Assembly: GCF_003710915.1 (NCBI RefSeq) | Contig: NZ_RHHR01000010.1 | Span: 1-64,000, forward strand | Length of the DNA: 64,000 nucleotides | DNA from: Brevibacillus invocatus | GTDB taxonomy: Bacteria; Bacillota; Bacilli; Brevibacillales; Brevibacillaceae | Direction: 5' to 3' | Part shown: positions 35,072 to 43,652 of the stretch, piece by piece | Layout of the letters: each line of letters starts with the position of its first letter | Numbering within the stretch: position 1 is the first letter of the stretch | Translations under genes and position numbers: made by a program | The notes under the pieces: generated by a model | Told to the model about the DNA's origin: nothing | What the model saw: only the letters and a program-made list of their open reading frames with translations | The model's database searches: none

Positions 35072-35120
35072 CCTTGATTCCTCTCTTTCCCCTTCGTTCT
35101 GTATCCTCACTACTATGTGT

Positions 35121-35136
35121 TGCAAGCGTTGTGCCA
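35121..35136 (-). promoter_or_regulatory. Sigma-54 (SigL) promoter of the citryl-CoA lyase/acyl-CoA dehydrogenase operon
   Basis: On the minus strand TGGCACAACGCTTGCA is an exact match to the -24/-12 pattern TGGCAC-N5-TTGCA. It lies 50 bp upstream of the first ATG. A CBS/PAS-type enhancer-binding protein gene, now broken, is divergent from it. Confidence 0.88.
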
Positions 35137-35171
35137 TATATGACGAGCAGTTTCTCCGCAATTTTTCGAGA

Positions 35172-35209
35172 ACAACTGTAGGGTGTGTCGCATGAATCCT
35201 ACAAATTGT
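35172..35209. promoter_or_regulatory. Candidate upstream activator site for the sigma-54 promoter
   Basis: ACAACTGTAGG (35172-35182) and CCTACAAATTGT (35198-35209) form an imperfect inverted repeat starting about 35 bp upstream of the -24 box and in front of the divergent activator relic. That is the usual place for an enhancer-binding-protein site. Weaker TACAC/GTGTA repeats follow at about 35240-35265. No gene lies in 35072-35286. Confidence 0.4.
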
Positions 35210-35286
35210 CTTATTTTTCATACAATACAGATAATAACGTACACATCCTTTCAAATGCGTGTATCATAGTTCGTACAACCCCTTTC

Positions 35287-36533
35287 ATGACCACTAACTT
35301 TTCTTTCTTGAAGACCCATAGCTCATTTCGTGAAGCTGTCCTCTATTTCCACCAGAGCAAGGTAGGAATACTCCCGGTTGTAGATGAACAAAACCAACTC
35401 GTTGGTGCCATAACACGCTACTCTGTCTTCCGAGCATTGCTGGAAGATATCTCCCTCGATTCAGCTGTTTTCACCCACATGATTCGCGAGCCTGTCACGC
35501 TTTTTGAAGATGAAGTTAAACCGCGTCTCCATTCATAACAAGAAATTGCTTCTGACTGCGAAAACGATCTCGCATGAGGAGCATCCTTGGGGCTCTCTTC
35601 TGATTCTGCAGGATTTAACCGATTACGAGACGATTGCAAGCGAGCTTGAAATGACCAAAAGCCTCAAGCAAAAGCTGCAAACGGTCGTCGATGCTGCCTA
35701 CGACGGACTGATTCTCATCGGTCAACAGGGCAAAATTGAGATCGTCAACCATACCATCAGTGAGCTGGTCAGCTGCCCCAAGGAAGATCTCATCGACCAG
35801 GAGATAGACCTTTTTTTCCGGACCTCAAGCTGACTGAAGCCTTGGCAGATGATTTCCTGGAAGAGAATATCGAAGCTGTCTTTATGGGAAAAAGCAGGTC
35901 TCTCGTTACGAAAATACCGATTCATAGAGAGAAGAAGACCGTCGGGGCTTTGGGAAAAATCATCTATAAAAACTTGAACAAGTGGAAGACCGTCACAAGA
36001 CGTTTGGAGAATCTTGAAAAGGAAGTCTCTTACTATCGTGCGGAGCTGTCCTTATTGGGCGGAAAACATTTTGATCTGAACGACATTTTGACCATTAATG
36101 CAGAAATGAACCGGCTCATCCGTCTCGCCCGCCAATCTGCTCCCGGCTTTTCCAGTATTTTATTGCTACCAATAAAAATCTGGAGAAAATGGTGGCTACG
36201 GAAGAATTTCGTGAGGAACGGACTTTGAACTGCCTATCAGGTCATGAAATCGACGTGCAGCACCTGCCTGAGCATTTGCAAATGAAAGCGAGCATTTCAT
36301 CCATTTCAAAGCCCAAAAACCCTACTGTTCCTGGGCTGATAGCCCCATCCGTCGAGGCCTCTACCGACCTGTACAAAAAAATGATGCTCGAGGCGGAAAA
36401 ACAAGCAATCGCAGCTGCACTTCGGGCAGCAGGCGACAATCGTACGATTGCGGCGAAAATGATGGGGATCAGTCGTTCTCAGCTATACAAAAAGCTCAGC
36501 AAGTTCCAATCCCCTGCCTCCCTAGAGGAATAG
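35287..36533 (+). pseudogene. Sigma-54-dependent activator relic (CBS-PAS-HTH; AAA+ core deleted)
   Basis: Successive plus-strand frames give parts of one enhancer-binding protein. A CBS-like N-terminus (HQSKVGILPVVDEQNQLVGA) comes first, then in another frame a PAS region (VVDAAYDGLILIGQQGKIEI), and after a shift near 35820 a linker ending NAEMNRLIRLARQSAPGFSS. The sequence then passes directly to ATNKNLEKMVA, skipping Walker A, the GAFTGA loop and Walker B, and again from FREER to SGHEIDVQHLPEHLQM, skipping the rest of the AAA+ domain. The Fis-type helix-turn-helix (AALRAAGDNRTIAAKMMGIS) is intact. It cannot activate sigma-54 RNA polymerase. Confidence 0.85.
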
Positions 36534-36539
36534 CCCATG

Positions 36540-36597
36540 AAAATGCGCAGCAAGGCTGCGGATCTCGAAGATCTGCAACCCTATTGCCGCGCATTTT
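36540..36597. terminator. Bidirectional terminator between activator relic and alcohol dehydrogenase
   Basis: AAAATGCGC and GCGCATTTT form the outer stem around an inner GATCT hairpin. It lies between the convergent stops at 36533 and 36608. Confidence 0.65.
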
Positions 36598-36607
36598 ATC
36601 ATGTCTA

Positions 36608-37642
36608 TCATTCAAATTTCGTGACTACAAACGTACCTGTCGTTGTATAGTTGCTCATTGCTTCAAAAATTCCACTTACCTCTGAGAGGGATATCTCCCT
36701 GTTAACCATTTTCCCAGGCGTGAGCTTACCTGTTGCCACCAGTGGCAGTAGAGAGCCAAATCGATGAGCAGGCATGCCGAATGTCGTTAAAAATTGTATT
36801 TCCTTCAACAGCATTTCATTGACAGGAATCATAATGCCTTGCTCCTGGAATGAGGTGAGTCCTATTTGCAAATGCCTACCTCTTTTCTTCAAGCTGCGAA
36901 TGCCGTTGACGCAGGTTTCCGCATAGCCGAGCGCATCAATCGAGACATCTGCGCCACCTTTCGTCAATTCCAGGACTGCTGCGACAGGATCAGTCTCGCG
37001 GCTGTTGATCGCATAGACAGCCCCCATCTGTTTGGCTAATTCCAGATTTGCCTGATTGATGTCGACGCCGATGACGTTTGCCCCGATGGCTGCTGCGATA
37101 TGAACGGCTGACAATCCGATTCCGCCGCAACCGTAGACAACCACCCACTCACCTGGTTTGACTTGGGCTTGGTCGACAACTCCGTGAAAGGAGGTCATAA
37201 ATCTGCAACCGAGAGCAGCGCCATCTACGAACGAAATCTCTTCTGGCAGATGAACCAGGTTTCGGTCTCCTAGTGGTATCGATACATATTCTGCATACCC
37301 GCCTGGATACGTAAAGCCTGGCAAGAGGAAAGAATCGCAGATGTTGGTATGACCTTGCTGACATTGCGGGCAAGTCCCTTCACTTCCTGAAAAGGGTGCG
37401 ATGACTCGATCTCCCTTTTTAAAACGAGTAATATTCTTGCCTACCTCTTCCACTACGCCGCAAAATTCGTGTCCCAGGATCGGGCTTTTAAAGACGGGGT
37501 CCTTATCTTCCCAAACGTGCCAGTCACTTCTGCATACACCATTGGCCATGACTTTGACCAAAATGCTATCTTCCCCTGGAGTCGGTGTTTCAACATCCTG
37601 CACTACACAATTTTTTTGACCTTGCAAAACGAGTGCTTTCAT
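36608..37642 (-). CDS. Zinc-dependent medium-chain alcohol dehydrogenase
   Basis: A 344-residue MDR-family dehydrogenase. Catalytic zinc ligands appear as GVCRSDWH and GHEFCGVVEEVG; the structural-zinc loop reads CPQCQQGHTNIC, with one cysteine fewer than the usual four. The NAD(P)-binding Rossmann motif is YGCGGIGLSAVHIA, ending in an acidic residue (VIGVDINQ), which favours NAD. The start at 37642 follows AAAGGAGAGGG; the longer open frame upstream lacks a site. It is the last gene of a five-gene cluster whose upstream members are mostly broken. The substrate alcohol is unknown. Confidence 0.9.
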   Translation of the reverse strand: MKALVLQGQKNCVVQDVETPTPGEDSILVKVMANGVCRSDWHVWEDKDPVFKSPILGHEFCGVVEEVGKNITRFKKGDRVIAPFSGSEGTCPQCQQGHTNICDSFLLPGFTYPGGYAEYVSIPLGDRNLVHLPEEISFVDGAALGCRFMTSFHGVVDQAQVKPGEWVVVYGCGGIGLSAVHIAAAIGANVIGVDINQANLELAKQMGAVYAINSRETDPVAAVLELTKGGADVSIDALGYAETCVNGIRSLKKRGRHLQIGLTSFQEQGIMIPVNEMLLKEIQFLTTFGMPAHRFGSLLPLVATGKLTPGKMVNREISLSEVSGIFEAMSNYTTTGTFVVTKFE

Positions 37643-37794
37643 CCGAACCCTCTCCTTTTTCCGATACATACAGTTCCGGCGCCCTCCAACCCCAACTCTA
37701 CTGATTTGATGACGTCCCTCGTTGTCGAACACACTCTTTAGCACTAAGATACGCACTGAATGGACAATCATGTCTGGCGCTTCGGACATGATGC

Positions 37795-38413
37795 TTATGT
37801 GGTATGAACCTGATCCATTTTTTTAGCTTCCGGTTTGGTGAAGAGCGTTACTAGAATTCCTGCTATCACGCAGATGACCCCGCATAAGAGAAAAGCCTGT
37901 CCAAACCCTCCTTGGGTGGCGCCAGATGCTTCAATGATTTTCCCGCTAATTAACGGACCGACTACGCCGGAGAAAGAACCGATCATCATGGCGAAACCGA
38001 TGATCGTACCTGGCTTGCCTGGCATTGCGGTCATGACGACCTGCGGCATGACCGCAACGAGGAAGGAGACAAATGCTGCCTCCATTGCATAGCAAATCAT
38101 GAGCAGAAACGGAGAATCAAAAATCGTGATCGCGTAATGGCTGATGCCAGCGACGATGAGACCTACTCCGGAAAACAAAGACAATAGCCATGTAGGCGAG
38201 AACCCTTCTTGGCCCAAAGCGATCCGACAGGACTCCACCCAAAACTGTAGCTATAAACAACAACCAATAAAAACTGCTACTGATCAATCCCCATTGCTCG
38301 TAATTCAACCCCAAATCCTTCATCATGTCGGCAGCCGCGACTCCAATGATCGATTTATCCGTGTAGTTCAAGATGTTCAGGACAAATAATAAGAACAGAA
38401 TGAGCCATTTCAT
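37795..38413 (-). pseudogene. MFS transporter relic (middle part deleted, frameshifted)
   Basis: From the ATG at 38413 (AAAGGAGG seven bases upstream) the frame encodes helices 1-2 of an MFS carrier, including NILNYTDKSIIGVAAADMM and the loop motif GGVLSDRFGPRRV. Near 38200 the match moves to another frame that continues with LLSLFSGVGLIVAGISHYAI and the last helices (GVVGPLISGKIIEASGATQG). About half of the usual 12 helices is absent. Sequence of the retained helices resembles organic-acid/aromatic-acid carriers, but that is a weak call. It overlaps the thioesterase frame by ATGA. Confidence 0.8.
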
Positions 38414-38844
38414 GCCCTTTCCTCCTTTCCGGTTGATCCTGTATCCGCCCATTTTAGTTTGAATATTCCGACAGACTTAGCCAACAACCTTCCTTCTTGA
38501 TTTCTTACTTCCGCTTCTCCCGTTACCATCTTGTAGCCTTGATGTCAGATGCTGGCTGTTGCAATCAGTATACCCCCTTCATTTCCCGGGGCCAGATAAT
38601 GAACATTCAACTGAATCGTAACCGAAGGCTGACCGGTCAACGAACGAATCGTTAGACCGGTAGCCGTATCCAAAAGACCTGCGTATACCGCACCATGCAC
38701 CGTATGATTGTAATTCAGATGCGAACGCGTGATAGGCAGCTCCAGCACAATTTTTCCCTTCTCTGGCTCTCTTACCGTGATGCCCAAGCTTTTATCATAG
38801 CTGTATTGATGCTCGATTTTCTGCATGATTTCTCGTACATCCAT
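38410..38844 (-). pseudogene. PaaI-type hot-dog thioesterase interrupted by an in-frame TGA
   Basis: The first 99 codons (HTVHGAVYAGLLDTATGLTI is the hot-dog helix with its active-site region; VTIQLNVHYLAPGNEGG follows) end at TGA at 38545-38547. Reading straight on in the same frame gives HQGYKMVTGEAEVRNQEGR, the normal last strands of a PaaI thioesterase, and a second stop whose TGA overlaps the start of the MFS gene by ATGA. With one sense codon in place of TGA the product would be a standard 144-residue thioesterase. This is therefore a nonsense mutation in an otherwise intact gene. A GAGGAGAGGAG tract precedes the start. Confidence 0.8.
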
Positions 38845-38878
38845 CCTCCCACTCCTCTCCTCACTTTACACGAGCGGT

Positions 38879-39691
38879 TCATAGGGAAACACATCGGCGG
38901 ATACATCCAGTGGGGTAAAGCTGTTTTGTAAAGAGGAGATGGCCTCTGACTCCAAAAATTTGACCAGATACATGCGCAGCCCGGTCGCTCCCCAGGTAAG
39001 CTACCAATGGTGCAATATCCTCTGGTACCATCTGTTTGATATTATCTATCCGTTTTTTCTGTTCTTCTGTTTCGATCGGTATGGTTCCAATCAACCTGCT
39101 CCAGGCAAAGGGTGCGATCGCATTAGCTGTAACCTGATACCGCTTCATATCCAACGCAGTCGATTTTGTCAGGCCGACGATTCCAAGCTTTGCCGCAGCG
39201 TAGTTGGCTTGCCCGATATTGCCGATCAAGCCTGAGGTCGAAGTGAAGTTAATGATGCGGCCACCCTGTTGCTGCTTAAAATGTGGCGCTACGGCACTGG
39301 TCATGTTGAACGAGCCTTTCAAGTGGACAGCAATCACGGAATCCCATTCTTCCTCCGTCATTTTGAAAATCATGCGATCACGCAGGATCCCAGCATTGTT
39401 GACGAGAATGTCCAGTCGGCCAAAATGCTCCAACGCCGCATTTACGATCGTTTTCGCATTTTCCAGCTCCGTAATCGACGCGTAGCTGGGGATTGCCTCT
39501 CCTCCTGCATGGCGGATTTCAGCTACCACCTCGTCTGCGATCTTCTGATCCTTCCCTAATCCCTGGGTGCTTCCACCCAGATCGTTTACCAAGACCTTGG
39601 CACCTTCCTTTGCCAACAATAACGCGATAGCCTTACCGATGCCCCGGCCGGCACCTGTCACGACCGCTACCTTTCCTTCCAGTGTTCTCAT
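38879..39691 (-). CDS. Short-chain dehydrogenase/reductase (FabG-like), altered C-terminus
   Basis: An SDR of 270 residues. NAD(P) motif TGAGRGIGKAIA, NNAG (INVNNAG region), catalytic Ser in INFTSTSGLIG and YxxxK as YAAAKLG are all intact. Up to SGQIFGVRG it aligns with beta-oxidation-type 3-hydroxyacyl-CoA dehydrogenases. The last 20 or so residues (CIRRCVSL at the end) look foreign, while another frame over the same bases gives SFTPLDVSADVFPYEPLV with a stop at 38866, just before the thioesterase ribosome-binding site. A small indel near 38960 is likely. The catalytic core is unaffected. AGGAG directly abuts the ATG; AGAGAGG lies further up. Confidence 0.78.
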   Translation of the reverse strand: MRTLEGKVAVVTGAGRGIGKAIALLLAKEGAKVLVNDLGGSTQGLGKDQKIADEVVAEIRHAGGEAIPSYASITELENAKTIVNAALEHFGRLDILVNNAGILRDRMIFKMTEEEWDSVIAVHLKGSFNMTSAVAPHFKQQQGGRIINFTSTSGLIGNIGQANYAAAKLGIVGLTKSTALDMKRYQVTANAIAPFAWSRLIGTIPIETEEQKKRIDNIKQMVPEDIAPLVAYLGSDRAAHVSGQIFGVRGHLLFTKQLYPTGCIRRCVSL

Positions 39692-39711
39692 CTCCTGAAC
39701 ATCCTCTCTAT

Positions 39712-39990
39712 CTACACGACATCGGTTGCGTTCTTTTCTTCGTCCAACCTGCGCAAAGTCGTTTTTAAGACTTTCCCAGAAGCATTCCGTGGCAGCGCTT
39801 TCAAAAATTCCAAGTAGCGTGGTTTTTTATAAGAGGCAATCCGTGTGCTGAAGTGTTCAATCACTTCTTCACTGGTAAGCTGTTGGTTGGCTTTTAGTAC
39901 AACATACGCCTTGACCGTCTCTCCCCATTGTGGGTCTGGAACGCCGATTACGGCTGCGTTTCTAATGGATTTGTCGAAGCTGGAAGGATG
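39712..39990 (-). pseudogene. C-terminal remnant of an acyl-CoA synthetase (AMP-binding enzyme)
   Basis: From 39990 to the TAG at 39712-39714 the minus strand reads HPSSFDKSIRNAAVIGVPDP, then QWGETVKAYVVLKANQQL, then KPRYLEFLKALPRNASGKVL: the small C-terminal domain of ANL-family ligases with its catalytic lysine (in NASGKVL). The large adenylate-forming domain is missing; upstream of 39990 a stop and the promoter region of the divergent hydrolase gene begin at once. The ligase would have been the first gene of the SDR-thioesterase-MFS-ADH cluster. Confidence 0.85.
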
Positions 39991-40054
39991 TTATTGTACT
40001 TTGTAATGTAAGTTCTTTTCTTATAACTCCAATACAGAAAGGGATCATACGATC

Positions 40055-40585
40055 ATGGGGAAAAATTCTGCTCTTCTCATCGTCGATGTGCAAGAATTTC
40101 TAATCGATCACGCTTATGAAGGACAAGCATTAATAGAACGCATAGCGAATGTAGTATCCAAAGCCCGTCATCAACAAGTTCCCGTCCTGTTTATTCAGCA
40201 TTGTGAGCCCGAAGGTGAGTTTCAGATCGGGACTCCAACGTGGCAAATTCATCACGCGGTTCGCCCATTGGAAAATGAACCTGTCATTCACAAATTTGCT
40301 TGCGATTCTTTTTTCAATACGACATTAAGCGAAGAGCTAGCGTCTAAAGAAATCAATCATCTGATTATTGCTGGCCTGCAAAGCGAGTACTGCATCGACT
40401 CGACCTGTAGGAGGGCCGTTTCATTCGGATATGATGTAACACTCGTGGGAGATTGTCATTCCACTTTTGATAATTCTGTCTTAAAGGCCGCTCAGATTAT
40501 CGCCCACCACAATGCAATACTGAGTGGGTTCAGAACTTTACATAATAATATTACGGTTAATAACGCTAGCGCCCTGTTTACCTGA
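40055..40585 (+). CDS. Isochorismatase-family cysteine hydrolase
   Basis: A 176-residue complete cysteine hydrolase of the isochorismatase superfamily. The catalytic Asp is in ALLIVDVQEFLID at residues 6-18, the Lys in VIHKFACDSFF near 85, and the nucleophilic Cys in LQSEYCIDSTCRRA near 115. Such enzymes cleave amides or vinyl ethers (nicotinamide, pyrazinamide, isochorismate, ureides). EYCIDSTCR with an alternative second cysteine does not by itself reveal the substrate. GAAAGGGATC precedes the ATG. It lies between the acyl-CoA synthetase relic and the CDGSH gene, alone on its strand. Confidence 0.88.
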   Translation: MGKNSALLIVDVQEFLIDHAYEGQALIERIANVVSKARHQQVPVLFIQHCEPEGEFQIGTPTWQIHHAVRPLENEPVIHKFACDSFFNTTLSEELASKEINHLIIAGLQSEYCIDSTCRRAVSFGYDVTLVGDCHSTFDNSVLKAAQIIAHHNAILSGFRTLHNNITVNNASALFT

Positions 40586-40704
40586 ATCATCAAGTACCTT
40601 GTTCATCAACGAAGACCTAAAATGATGTGAAAAATTTAAAAAGCCTCATACCCTTCTGCACCACATAATAATAGGTAATGATAGGAACAAAGGAGGGATA
40701 TGAA

Positions 40705-40911
40705 GTGGATCAGGAAAAAGTCATTATCAAGATTAACGACAATGGTTCCATTCGTGTAAATGGTCATGTTGAATTGGTGGATGGTGCTGGTGACAAGTAT
40801 GAGGTCGGATCAACCTTTTCTCTCTGTCGATGCGGTTTATCTGAGAAAAAGCCTTTCTGTGATGGTACGCATAAAAAGGAAGGTTTTGAAAGTGCGCCAC
40901 GCGCAAAATAA
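40705..40911 (+). CDS. CDGSH iron-sulfur domain protein
   Basis: A 68-residue protein with the CDGSH [2Fe-2S] site: CRCGLSEKKPFCDGTHKKEG, giving three Cys and one His ligands. The start is taken at the GTG (40705), eight bases after AGGAGG, because the ATG at 40678 precedes that site. Upstream strands carry a VNGHVELVDGAGD segment. These small proteins are cytoplasmic and linked to redox or iron-sulfur sensing; the exact role in bacteria is not settled. A clear terminator follows at once. Confidence 0.9.
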   Translation: MDQEKVIIKINDNGSIRVNGHVELVDGAGDKYEVGSTFSLCRCGLSEKKPFCDGTHKKEGFESAPRAK

Positions 40912-40922
40912 CTCGTACGAAT

Positions 40923-40943
40923 GAGCGCACTTGCGCTCTTTTT
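40923..40943 (+). terminator. Terminator of the CDGSH gene
   Basis: GAGCGC and GCGCTC with a four-base loop are followed by TTTTTC. Confidence 0.88.
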
Positions 40944-41018
40944 CTTTCGACCATTATCCCTTGGAAAATTTCACCTCTATATTCGTGTCAACACCAGATA
41001 TCAAATTATTGAAAAATT

Positions 41019-41027
41019 TGTTATACT
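41019..41027 (+). promoter_or_regulatory. Extended -10 promoter of the small membrane protein gene
   Basis: TGTTATACT provides TGn plus TATACT about 30 bp upstream of the ATG at 41057. A good -35 is not seen. Confidence 0.45.
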
Positions 41028-41056
41028 TCAATCAAATCACGAAAGGGGGACTATGT

Positions 41057-41227
41057 ATGCTGTATATCCTTGGCATAGTTGTAGCCGTGATTGGCGCAGG
41101 GTATTTCTTAACTGGCTTATTAAGCTTCAAAGCGCGAGATAAACATTCAGTCCAACACTACAGTGATGATGCTTATTATCAACAAACGATGAACCATATG
41201 TCCCAAAACAACCACAACCCCTTTTAA
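41057..41227 (+). CDS. Small single-pass membrane protein
   Basis: A 56-residue protein: one N-terminal membrane helix (LYILGIVVAVIGAGYFLTGL) followed by a short, polar tail rich in His, Gln, Asn and Tyr. GAAAGGGGG lies seven bases before the ATG; another ATG four bases earlier is in a different frame. No family is recognised. It has its own promoter-like -10 and a terminator, so it is a real small gene rather than a shadow. Confidence 0.65.
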   Translation: MLYILGIVVAVIGAGYFLTGLLSFKARDKHSVQHYSDDAYYQQTMNHMSQNNHNPF

Positions 41228-41230
41228 ACT

Positions 41231-41253
41231 ACACGCTCTATGGCGTGTTTTTC
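41231..41253 (+). terminator. Terminator of the small membrane protein gene
   Basis: ACACGC and GCGTGT pair around a six-base loop, followed by TTTTTC. Confidence 0.85.
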
Positions 41254-41369
41254 TTTTTCATACTTTATATAGAAGGCGTTCATCGTGTTTTTCAAAGGTT
41301 GTCCATCAATAAATTACAATCATTTGTGGAATATTTAAATGGATGTCTGAACTTCGAGGAGGTCACCTT

Positions 41370-41726
41370 TTGGAAACGTTTTACTCAAAATATGGTGGAG
41401 AAGAAACCATTTCTAAGGTTGTTGATTACTTCTACGACTTGGTATTAGCAGATGATACTGTCAATCATTTTTTTGCAAATACCGATATGGAGAAACAACG
41501 AAAGCATCAAACAAAGTTCATTAGCTATGCACTCGGTGGTCCCAATCAATATTCTGGCCAGTCTATGGCGAAAGTGCACGAAGGTATGAATTTACAACCG
41601 GTCCACTTTGATGCGATCGTCAGTCATTTGCGAGCTGCCCTTACCCATTTTGGAGTAAAAGAAAGCGATATCGAGGACGCCTTAACAAAAGTCGAATCGT
41701 TAAGAGAAGATATTTTGTACAAATGA
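41370..41726 (+). CDS. Group I/II truncated hemoglobin
   Basis: A 118-residue 2-on-2 globin. YSKYGGEETISKVVDYFYDL contains the GG turn and B10 Tyr region, and ADDTVNHFFANTDMEKQRKH is the typical B-E segment, followed by QTKFISYALGGP and the proximal-histidine region VHEGMNLQPVHFDAIVSHL. The start is a TTG at 41370, seven bases after GAGGAGGT; the ATG at 41343 precedes that site. It would bind O2 or NO. It is transcribed alone, with a terminator 15 bp after its stop. Confidence 0.88.
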   Translation: METFYSKYGGEETISKVVDYFYDLVLADDTVNHFFANTDMEKQRKHQTKFISYALGGPNQYSGQSMAKVHEGMNLQPVHFDAIVSHLRAALTHFGVKESDIEDALTKVESLREDILYK

Positions 41727-41741
41727 AGCTCTTGCTTAATC

Positions 41742-41766
41742 AGGTCCGTAATCTAGGACCTTTTTT
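41742..41766 (+). terminator. Terminator of the truncated hemoglobin gene
   Basis: GGTCC and GGACC pair around an eight-base loop, followed by six T. Confidence 0.88.
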
Positions 41767-41773
41767 AATGGGT

Positions 41774-41808
41774 AAAAAAAAGACAGGCCCATTTACAGCC
41801 TGTCTTTT
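41774..41808 (-). terminator. Terminator of the propionyl-CoA operon
   Basis: On the minus strand AAGACAGGC and GCCTGTCTT form a perfect stem followed by T residues, about 12 bp after the biotin carboxylase stop. Confidence 0.9.
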
Positions 41809-41820
41809 CCCTGTCTTCGC

Positions 41821-43167
41821 TTACAGCTCCAATTGATGAATCTCCAAAAAGTTGGTTGCAAAGTTTCCTTCTACAAAGTCAGGATGCTCCAGCAATTTCG
41901 AATGGAACGGTATGGTTGTATGGACACCATCGATCACAAATTCGTCGAGAGCACGTTTCATCCGCGCGATCGCTTCTTCGCGATCTTTCCCCCACACAAT
42001 CAGCTTGGCCACCATCGAATCGTAAAAAGGCGTAATCTCATAACCCGGATAGACGGCACTGTCTATACGTACGCCATATCCTCCCGGTGGAAGATAGCGG
42101 ACTACTTTTCCTGGTGATGGCATGAAGTTTTTAGCGGGATTCTCTGCATTGATCCGGCATTCAATAGCCCAACCGTTCATTTTCACATCTTCCTGTTTAA
42201 AGGAAAGTGGTTCACCAGCCGCGACCCTGATTTGTTCTTTGATTAAGTCAAAGCCGGTAATCATTTCAGTCACAGGATGTTCGACCTGGATGCGTGTATT
42301 CATTTCCATGAAGTAGAATTTCCCGTGTTTATCCAGAAGGAATTCTACGGTTCCTGCACCGTGATAGTCAACCGCTTTTGCTGCGGCAACTGCCGCTTGT
42401 CCCATTGCCTCACGCAAATCCTGATCCAATGCAGGAGATGGTGCTTCCTCCACCAGCTTTTGGTGACGACGTTGGATCGAGCAGTCGCGTTCTCCCAGAT
42501 ACACCACATTGCCGTGCTTGTCGCCCATCACTTGAATCTCGACGTGGCGCGGTTCCTCTACGTATTTTTCCAGATATACGCCGGCATTGCCGAATGCTGT
42601 CTCAGCTTCTTTCTGTGCCTGGCGAATAGCTTTGGATAGCTCTTCCTCATCTGCCGCCACACGCATACCGCGACCTCCCCCGCCAGCCGTTGCCTTGACG
42701 ATTACCGGATAGCCGATACTCTTCGCCACTTCCAATGCTTCCTCCATATCGTCGATGAGGCCCTCTGTTCCTGGTACGAGGGGTACATTGGCAGCATGCA
42801 TGGTGGATTTCGCTACCGATTTGTCACCCATTTTCTGAATGGCTTCTGCCTCAGGTCCGATGAACGTAATGTTGCAATCCCGACATAGCTGAGCAAAGGA
42901 CGTATTTTCTGCCAGGAAGCCGTATCCCGGATGAATCGCGTCTGCTTTGGTCAGCAGAGCGACGCTGATGATACGCGACATGTTGAGATAGCTGTCCTTG
43001 GAAGCCTTGGGTCCGATGCAGTAGGCTTCATCTGCCAGTTGAACATGGAGGGCTTCACGATCCGCTTCGGAGTATACAGCTACTGTGGCAATGCCCAATT
43101 CCCGGCATGCACGAATGATACGAACAGCAATTTCGCCACGGTTGGCGATCAGTACTTTTGTAAACAT
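41821..43167 (-). CDS. accC: Biotin carboxylase subunit of an acyl-CoA carboxylase
   Basis: A 448-residue ATP-grasp biotin carboxylase. The N-terminal [19 protein letters not shown], glycine-rich ATP loop [14 protein letters not shown], the HVEIQVMGD and [20 protein letters not shown] segments, and [14 protein letters not shown] are intact. It carboxylates biotin on the carrier protein using bicarbonate and ATP. As last gene of the operon with the carboxyltransferase and methylmalonyl-CoA mutase it most likely serves propionyl-CoA carboxylation, though it may also be shared with other carriers. AGGGGGGAG precedes the ATG by 7-8 bp. Confidence 0.92.
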   Translation of the reverse strand: MFTKVLIANRGEIAVRIIRACRELGIATVAVYSEADREALHVQLADEAYCIGPKASKDSYLNMSRIISVALLTKADAIHPGYGFLAENTSFAQLCRDCNITFIGPEAEAIQKMGDKSVAKSTMHAANVPLVPGTEGLIDDMEEALEVAKSIGYPVIVKATAGGGGRGMRVAADEEELSKAIRQAQKEAETAFGNAGVYLEKYVEEPRHVEIQVMGDKHGNVVYLGERDCSIQRRHQKLVEEAPSPALDQDLREAMGQAAVAAAKAVDYHGAGTVEFLLDKHGKFYFMEMNTRIQVEHPVTEMITGFDLIKEQIRVAAGEPLSFKQEDVKMNGWAIECRINAENPAKNFMPSPGKVVRYLPPGGYGVRIDSAVYPGYEITPFYDSMVAKLIVWGKDREEAIARMKRALDEFVIDGVHTTIPFHSKLLEHPDFVEGNFATNFLEIHQLEL

Positions 43168-43181
43168 CGATATTCTCCCCC

Positions 43182-43637
43182 CTACTTTTGCTTGACGGCA
43201 ATCAATGCACGGCCATAATCGACGAGTTGGCCATCAGCAGCCAAAATTTCTGCAACTTCCCCATCTGCAGTAGAGAAAATCTCCTCCGTCAGTTGCAGGG
43301 GTTCGATGGTGCAGCGACCTATGATATCGCCTTTCTTGATACTTTGTCCTACAGCCACAGCTGCGTAAAACAAACCAATCGATGTGGAAGAGATGATCGT
43401 TGTTTGATCTTCTTCCTCCACTTTTTGTTCTTCGGCTTCCACTTCTTCCGCGGTAGCGGCTGCTTGTTGGTATCCCGTCTCAACCTCTGTCGCCTGTTCA
43501 ACGATTGTTTCTTCAACGATGGTTACCGGTGCCGCTTTTTTGATCACGACAGTCGTTCCATCCAGCTCCCACTCCAGTTCTTCAATAGACGATTGATTAA
43601 CCAATTTCATAATTTCCCGAATGTCATGAAGTTTCAT
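43182..43637 (-). CDS. BCCP-like protein lacking the biotin-accepting lysine
   Basis: A 151-residue protein built like an AccB. The N-terminal helix ([20 protein letters not shown]), a Glu/Ala-rich linker at about 45-85, and a C-terminal biotinyl fold ([20 protein letters not shown] ... [19 protein letters not shown]) are all there. At the hairpin where biotin is normally attached (EAMKL), the sequence is IEPLQLTEE: the Met-Lys pair is Leu-Gln, encoded by CTG CAA. No other Lys is near. It cannot be biotinylated at the usual place. A normal BCCP is encoded at 50618 in the same operon. A structural or assembly role is a guess. It lies between carboxyltransferase and accC. Confidence 0.88.
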   Translation of the reverse strand: MKLHDIREIMKLVNQSSIEELEWELDGTTVVIKKAAPVTIVEETIVEQATEVETGYQQAAATAEEVEAEEQKVEEEDQTTIISSTSIGLFYAAVAVGQSIKKGDIIGRCTIEPLQLTEEIFSTADGEVAEILAADGQLVDYGRALIAVKQK

Positions 43638-43652
43638 GGCAAAATATCACTC

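Noticed and set aside
38545-38547. Selenocysteine or programmed read-through at the thioesterase TGA
   Set aside because: PaaI thioesterases use no selenocysteine, no SECIS-like hairpin was seen after the codon, and neighbouring genes are also broken, so a nonsense mutation is simpler.
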